From the NCBI RefSeq assembly GCF_023195895.1, contig NZ_JALPRK010000006.1, positions 178,766 through 242,765 of the forward strand: 64,000 nt of DNA, in the 5' to 3' direction. Within the stretch, counting starts at the first letter, position 1. Each line of letters opens with the position of its first letter. This DNA comes from Paenibacillus mellifer (GTDB lineage: Bacteria; Bacillota; Bacilli; Paenibacillales; Paenibacillaceae). This document shows, piece by piece, positions 60,443 to 64,000 of the stretch. The notes under the pieces are model-generated. The model was not told where the DNA came from. It searched no databases and was given only the letters and a program-made list of their open reading frames with translations. The translations under genes were made by a program, and so were the position numbers.

Positions 60443-60517
60443 GGATGAAATCTGATGCGGTAGATGCCTGCTCTGCCCTAGTAAAGCGAGAAGAATGTGA
60501 GTATGGGGAGTGATACG

Positions 60518-61594
60518 ATGAACAGGAAGTTGAAGCAAGGGGTTCTGATGAGTTTGGCGTTAATATTGGTTGGGGTCCTGGCGGCTTGCTCGGCGAACAA
60601 GAGCGGGGGCAACGAGGCAGCCAGCGCGGCAGCCGGCAATTCTGGCAGCGGGCAGAAGCCCAAAGCGGTGGAACTGCTAAACGTATCCTACGACCCGACC
60701 CGGGAATTATACGAGAATTATAACGAAGCCTTCGCGGCCTATTGGGAGAAAGAGAAAGGACAGAAGGTCACGATCAAACAATCGCACGGCGGATCGGGGA
60801 AACAAAGCCGAGCGGTCATCGACGGCTTGAAAGCCGATGTGGTCACTTTGGCCCTCGGATACGATATTGACGCCATTTCGCAAAGCGGTCTGATCGGTGA
60901 AGGCTGGCAGGAAAAATACGAGCACAACAGCTCGCCCTACACCTCGACCATCGTATTTCTAGTTCACAAAGGCAATCCCAAAGAGATCAAGGATTGGGAC
61001 GATTTGATCAAAGAGGGTGTCGAGGTCATTACGCCGAATCCGCAAACCTCTGGCGGAGCACGGTGGAATTACCTGGCGGCATGGGGATACGCTCTGCATC
61101 ATAACAATAACGATGAAACGAAAGCACGGGAGTTCGTGCAGGAGCTGTTCAAGCATGTCCCGGTTCTCGACAGCGGGGCACGCGGCGCAACCACGACATT
61201 CGTAGAACGCGGGTTGGGTGACGTTCTGCTGGCTTGGGAGAATGAGGCCTGGTTGTCTGTGCAGGAGCTGGGTCCGGACAAATTCGATATCGTCTATCCG
61301 TCGGAGAGCATCTTGGCCGAACCGCCGGTCGCGGTGATAGACAAGAACGTGGATGCTAATGGCACCCGTGAAGTAGCTGAAGCTTATTTGAAATACCTGT
61401 ATTCGGAAGAAGGCCAAAGAATTGCCGCGGAGAATTACTACCGCCCGACGCTGGACAGCGTGAAGACGCAATATGCCGACAAATTCCCGGAAATCAAGCT
61501 GTTTACGATTGAGGAATTCGGCGGCTGGGCCGAAGCGCAAGCGAAGCATTTCAATGACGGCGGCATCTTCAGTCAGATCTACGTACCGCAATAA
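60518..61594 (+). CDS. sbp: Sulfate ABC transporter substrate-binding lipoprotein
   Basis: The 358-residue lipoprotein (lipobox LAAC) has the sulfate-binding protein fold: [42 protein letters not shown] with sulfate ligands, [19 protein letters not shown], and [12 protein letters not shown]. It captures sulfate or thiosulfate outside the membrane. GGGGAG is seven bases before the ATG at 60518; the frame from 60497 has no such site. It leads the cysT-cysW operon. Confidence 0.93.
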   Translation: MNRKLKQGVLMSLALILVGVLAACSANKSGGNEAASAAAGNSGSGQKPKAVELLNVSYDPTRELYENYNEAFAAYWEKEKGQKVTIKQSHGGSGKQSRAVIDGLKADVVTLALGYDIDAISQSGLIGEGWQEKYEHNSSPYTSTIVFLVHKGNPKEIKDWDDLIKEGVEVITPNPQTSGGARWNYLAAWGYALHHNNNDETKAREFVQELFKHVPVLDSGARGATTTFVERGLGDVLLAWENEAWLSVQELGPDKFDIVYPSESILAEPPVAVIDKNVDANGTREVAEAYLKYLYSEEGQRIAAENYYRPTLDSVKTQYADKFPEIKLFTIEEFGGWAEAQAKHFNDGGIFSQIYVPQ

Positions 61595-61630
61595 TCTAAA
61601 CCGACCGTAACGAATCGGAGGCGAAAAAAT

Positions 61631-62461
61631 ATGCACAGTGGCACTACAAAGCGCGGCGTTTTGCCCGGCTTCGGGCTGACGATGGGATTCAGTGTGTTGT
61701 ACCTCAGTTTGATCGTGCTGATCCCGCTTTCCGCCTTGCTGCTGAATTCTACAGGACTAACCTGGGAGAAATTTTGGGATGTCGCGACCGACCCGCGCGT
61801 GCTGGCTTCCTACAAGGTAAGCTTTGTGACCGCGGCGGTGGCTGGACTGATTGATGCCGTATTGGGGCTGCTGTTAGCCTGGGTGCTGGTCCGGTACGAT
61901 TTTCCCGGCAAAAACGTGTTTGATGCCATGATCGACCTTCCCTTTGCCCTGCCTACGGCGGTGGCCGGGGTTTCCCTTACCGCGATCTATTCGGCCAACG
62001 GCTGGATCGGTTCTCTGTTCGAACCGCTGGGGATCCGCATCGCGTTTACACCGGCAGGCATCACGCTTGCGCTGATGTTTATCGGCATCCCGTTTGTCGT
62101 GCGCACCGTACAGCCGGTGCTGCAGGATCTGGACGCCGAGGTGGAGGAGGCGGCGGCAACGCTCGGCGCAAGCCGCTTCCGCACCTTCCGCCAAGTGGTG
62201 TTGCCGGAGCTGCTGCCGCCGCTCTTAACGGGGTTTGCGCTCGCGTTTGCCCGCGGCATCGGCGAATACGGTTCCGTCGTCTTCATCTCCGGCAACATGC
62301 CGATGAAGACGGAGATCGCCCCGCTCCTTATTATGTCGAAGCTGGAACAGTTCGACTATGCCGGAGCGACCGCGGTAGCGTTGATGCTGCTGATGATCTC
62401 GTTCGTGTTGCTGCTGCTCATCAACACGCTGCAGCGACGGATCCGCAAGACCGCGCGGTAA
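61631..62461 (+). CDS. cysT: Sulfate ABC transporter permease CysT
   Basis: The 276-residue protein has six membrane helices and the EAA loop [22 protein letters not shown], with [15 protein letters not shown] typical of CysT/CysU. It forms the sulfate channel with CysW. It starts 36 bases after sbp behind TCGGAGGCG. Confidence 0.93.
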   Translation: MHSGTTKRGVLPGFGLTMGFSVLYLSLIVLIPLSALLLNSTGLTWEKFWDVATDPRVLASYKVSFVTAAVAGLIDAVLGLLLAWVLVRYDFPGKNVFDAMIDLPFALPTAVAGVSLTAIYSANGWIGSLFEPLGIRIAFTPAGITLALMFIGIPFVVRTVQPVLQDLDAEVEEAAATLGASRFRTFRQVVLPELLPPLLTGFALAFARGIGEYGSVVFISGNMPMKTEIAPLLIMSKLEQFDYAGATAVALMLLMISFVLLLLINTLQRRIRKTAR

Positions 62462-62489
62462 GATACGAATTCGATAGGGAGGGAAGAGT

Positions 62490-63350
62490 ATGGCCGGTTC
62501 TGTGCCATTAGCTGCAAGCAAGCCGACGGCCCCCCGTAGACAGTTGGGGAAGAGAGGCGGCGCCATGAAGTGGGTGTTGATCACAGCCGCTGCGTTGGTG
62601 CTGCTCTGGCTGATCGTCTTGCCGCTTGCCGTCGTGCTGACGGAGGCGCTCAAGAAAGGCTGGGACGTGTACGTTGCGGCGATCCGCGATCCGGACGCAT
62701 TGTCCGCGTTGCGGCTGACGCTGCTCGTCGCCTTGATTACCGTACCGCTGAATACAATCTTTGGGGTGGCCGCCGCATGGGCCGTCACCAAATTCAAGTT
62801 TCGCGGCAAACAGGTGCTGGTCACGTTGATCGACCTGCCCTTTGCTGTATCTCCGGTCATCGGCGGGCTGATTTACGTGCTCGTATACGGCTCGCACGGC
62901 TGGTTTGGACCGTGGCTGGACGAACATCATATTTCGATTATTTTTGCACTGCCAGGCATTATTCTGGCGACGTTGTTCGTGACATTCCCGTTCGTTGCCC
63001 GTGAGCTCATTCCGTTGATGGAGGATCAGGGGCAGCAGGAGGAAGAGGCCGCGGTCACGTTGGGAGCCCGGGGCTTCCGGATTTTCTGGAAGGTGACGCT
63101 CCCGAATATCAAATGGGGTCTATTGTACGGAATTGTGCTTTGTAACGCGCGAGCGATGGGGGAATTCGGTGCTGTCTCCGTCGTCTCAGGCCATATCCGG
63201 GGAGAAACAAACACATTGCCGCTGCATGTGGAAATTTTGTATAACGAATACCAATTTGCCGCGTCGTTTGCGGTCGCTTCCCTCTTGCTGCTGCTGGCGC
63301 TCGTGACGCTGCTGCTCAAAGGCTGGTTCACGCGCCAAAGCCGCCATTAG
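62490..63350 (+). CDS. cysW: Sulfate ABC transporter permease CysW
   Basis: The 286-residue protein has six membrane helices and the EAA loop [22 protein letters not shown], with [23 protein letters not shown] in pieces and [10 protein letters not shown] typical of CysW. GGGAGGGAAG precedes the ATG. The N terminus is a basic extension of about 30 residues before the first helix. No cysA ATPase follows in the 650 bases to the window end, so the ATPase must be encoded elsewhere. Confidence 0.93.
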   Translation: MAGSVPLAASKPTAPRRQLGKRGGAMKWVLITAAALVLLWLIVLPLAVVLTEALKKGWDVYVAAIRDPDALSALRLTLLVALITVPLNTIFGVAAAWAVTKFKFRGKQVLVTLIDLPFAVSPVIGGLIYVLVYGSHGWFGPWLDEHHISIIFALPGIILATLFVTFPFVARELIPLMEDQGQQEEEAAVTLGARGFRIFWKVTLPNIKWGLLYGIVLCNARAMGEFGAVSVVSGHIRGETNTLPLHVEILYNEYQFAASFAVASLLLLLALVTLLLKGWFTRQSRH

Positions 63351-63465
63351 GGGAAACACTAGCACCGCTGCCAATTTGCTTAATGGGGTTAAGTAGCTTG
63401 GCAGTTGGGGGATGCCTAGTAGAAGTAGATGGATTTCGGCTAGGGCCGCGGGCCCGGTTAACTTC

Positions 63466-63648
63466 TAATGGAACGTAGAGCCGTTATTTGCTCATTTCCC
63501 GGCGATTTCCCGCTGTAACGGAACTCAGAGGCCTTATTTGGCTCCTATCGCGGAGATTAGGGTGCATTTGTCCGAAATAAGGTCTCCTGGTTCCGTTAGA
63601 AACTAGATCATTCGCAAAACGGACAAATAGCGGCTCATGGTTCCGTTA
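63466..63648. repeat. 183-bp four-unit palindromic intergenic element, copy C
   Basis: Units at 63466-63490 (+), 63516-63540 (+), 63574-63598 (-) and 63624-63648 (-) follow TAACGGAAC-type variants of the shared consensus. The 50-bp pitch and dyad centre (63557) are exact. Units 2 and 3 match in inverse at about 20 of 25 positions, and so do 1 and 4. Confidence 0.88.
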
Positions 63649-63771
63649 GAAGGCGAAAGTTAGTGTGGCGTGGTGGGGTGAGTTCAGTTTGGGCGTTGGA
63701 ATGAGAAATGTTGGAGCGCGAGAAGGGAGTTGGCCAGGTGGGCTGGCTCTGCGGGCCCGGTTGTTAACTTC

Positions 63772-63954
63772 TAACGGAACGTAGCGCCGCTATTTGCTCA
63801 TTTCCCGGCGATTTCCCGCTGTAACGGAACTCAGAGGCCTTATTTGGCTCCTATCACGGAGATTAGGGTGCATTTGTCCGAAATAAGGTCTCCTGGTTCC
63901 GTTAGAAACTAGATCATTCGCAAAACGGACAAATAGCGGCTCATGGTTCCGTTA
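63772..63954. repeat. 183-bp four-unit palindromic intergenic element, copy D
   Basis: Units at 63772-63796 (+), 63822-63846 (+), 63880-63904 (-) and 63930-63954 (-). Nearly identical to copy C, including spacers. Unit 1 has paired changes (GCCGTTATTTG to GCCGCTATTTG with TAATGG to TAACGG), which restore its match with unit 4. Confidence 0.88.
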
Positions 63955-64000
63955 GAAGGCGAAAGTTAGTCGCGGAGTAAGCGGTACTAGTGCGTTGCGT

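Larger units (their letters stand above)
63351..64000. other. Intergenic region with duplicated 183-bp elements
   Basis: No gene was seen. It holds two copies of the 183-bp element in near-identical blocks of about 220 bp, 306 bp apart. The stretch between the blocks (about 63670-63750) is G-rich and unique. No clear terminator for cysW was found. Confidence 0.7.

Overview
The window reads as a chromosomal segment of a Paenibacillus-like member of the Bacillota. The evidence is strong AGGAGG-type ribosome binding sites, intrinsic terminators after most operons, a meso-diaminopimelate dehydrogenase, a qoxABCD quinol oxidase, YesM/YesN-type two-component control of a sugar ABC transporter, CsoR/CopZ/CopA copper control, a TPP riboswitch on a thiXYZ-type operon, and cold-shock plus YdjO-type cold-inducible genes. 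No rRNA, tRNA, prophage or CRISPR array was seen. The assignment to genus is inference from gene content.

Layout. 1-603: 5' part of a secreted GH13 amylase lipoprotein gene (minus strand, cut by the window edge). 1096-4207: cystine symporter tcyP, then an ECF sigma factor and its membrane anti-sigma partner. 4545-14455: a type IV pilus locus, with three minor-pilin-like genes on the minus strand diverging from pilB-pilT-pilC-pilA-pilD-pilM-pilN-pilO. 14607-18349: NfeD plus SPFH protein, a 5'-truncated AraC regulator, a flavodoxin-fold oxidoreductase, PspA and PspC. 18673-30871: carbohydrate region with a YesM/YesN pair, an ABC importer, a GH43 enzyme, an (alpha/alpha)6-barrel glycosidase, an FMN reductase, a glycerophosphodiesterase and an MFS transporter. 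30948-33421: YcnI- and YcnJ-like copper proteins. 33736-34710: ddh. 35176-39009: qoxABCD. 39475-42497: csoR, copZ and copA, each preceded by a CsoR-operator-like palindrome. 42567-45422: an SPFH/ribbon-helix-helix/unknown operon and a lipoprotein. 45483-49478: a MocR regulator divergent from a LysE exporter, a nitroreductase and a TatD hydrolase. 49623-50824: a tyrosine recombinase gene enclosed by long inverted repeats. 50979-51959: an HD-GYP gene and a small unknown gene. 51980-55260: thiamine-precursor ABC operon with TPP riboswitch. 55575-57804: cold-shock gene, YdjO-like gene and GGDEF cyclase. 57837-59987: CcdC-like protein and an Rrf2-lactonase fusion. 60011-63350: sulfate uptake genes with structured leaders.

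The most unusual content is non-coding or architectural. First, a tyrosine recombinase gene lies between perfect 29-bp inverted copies of what looks like its own recombination site. An outward promoter inside the segment points at the HD-GYP gene, so this looks like a self-encoded invertible switch. Second, four copies of an exactly 183-bp intergenic element occur at three loci. Each is built from four 25-nt units arranged ++-- with exact dyad spacing. Third, a separate array of four 25-nt palindromes with a pitch of about 52 bp lies at 44540-44719. Other oddities are an Rrf2-lactonase fusion, a prepilin peptidase without the usual cysteine-bearing N-terminal domain, and a quinol oxidase subunit II with a His/Met-rich tail beside the copper genes.

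Most start codons were chosen by the position of the ribosome binding site and often differ from the longest open frame. Residue positions are approximate unless tied to a stated codon position.
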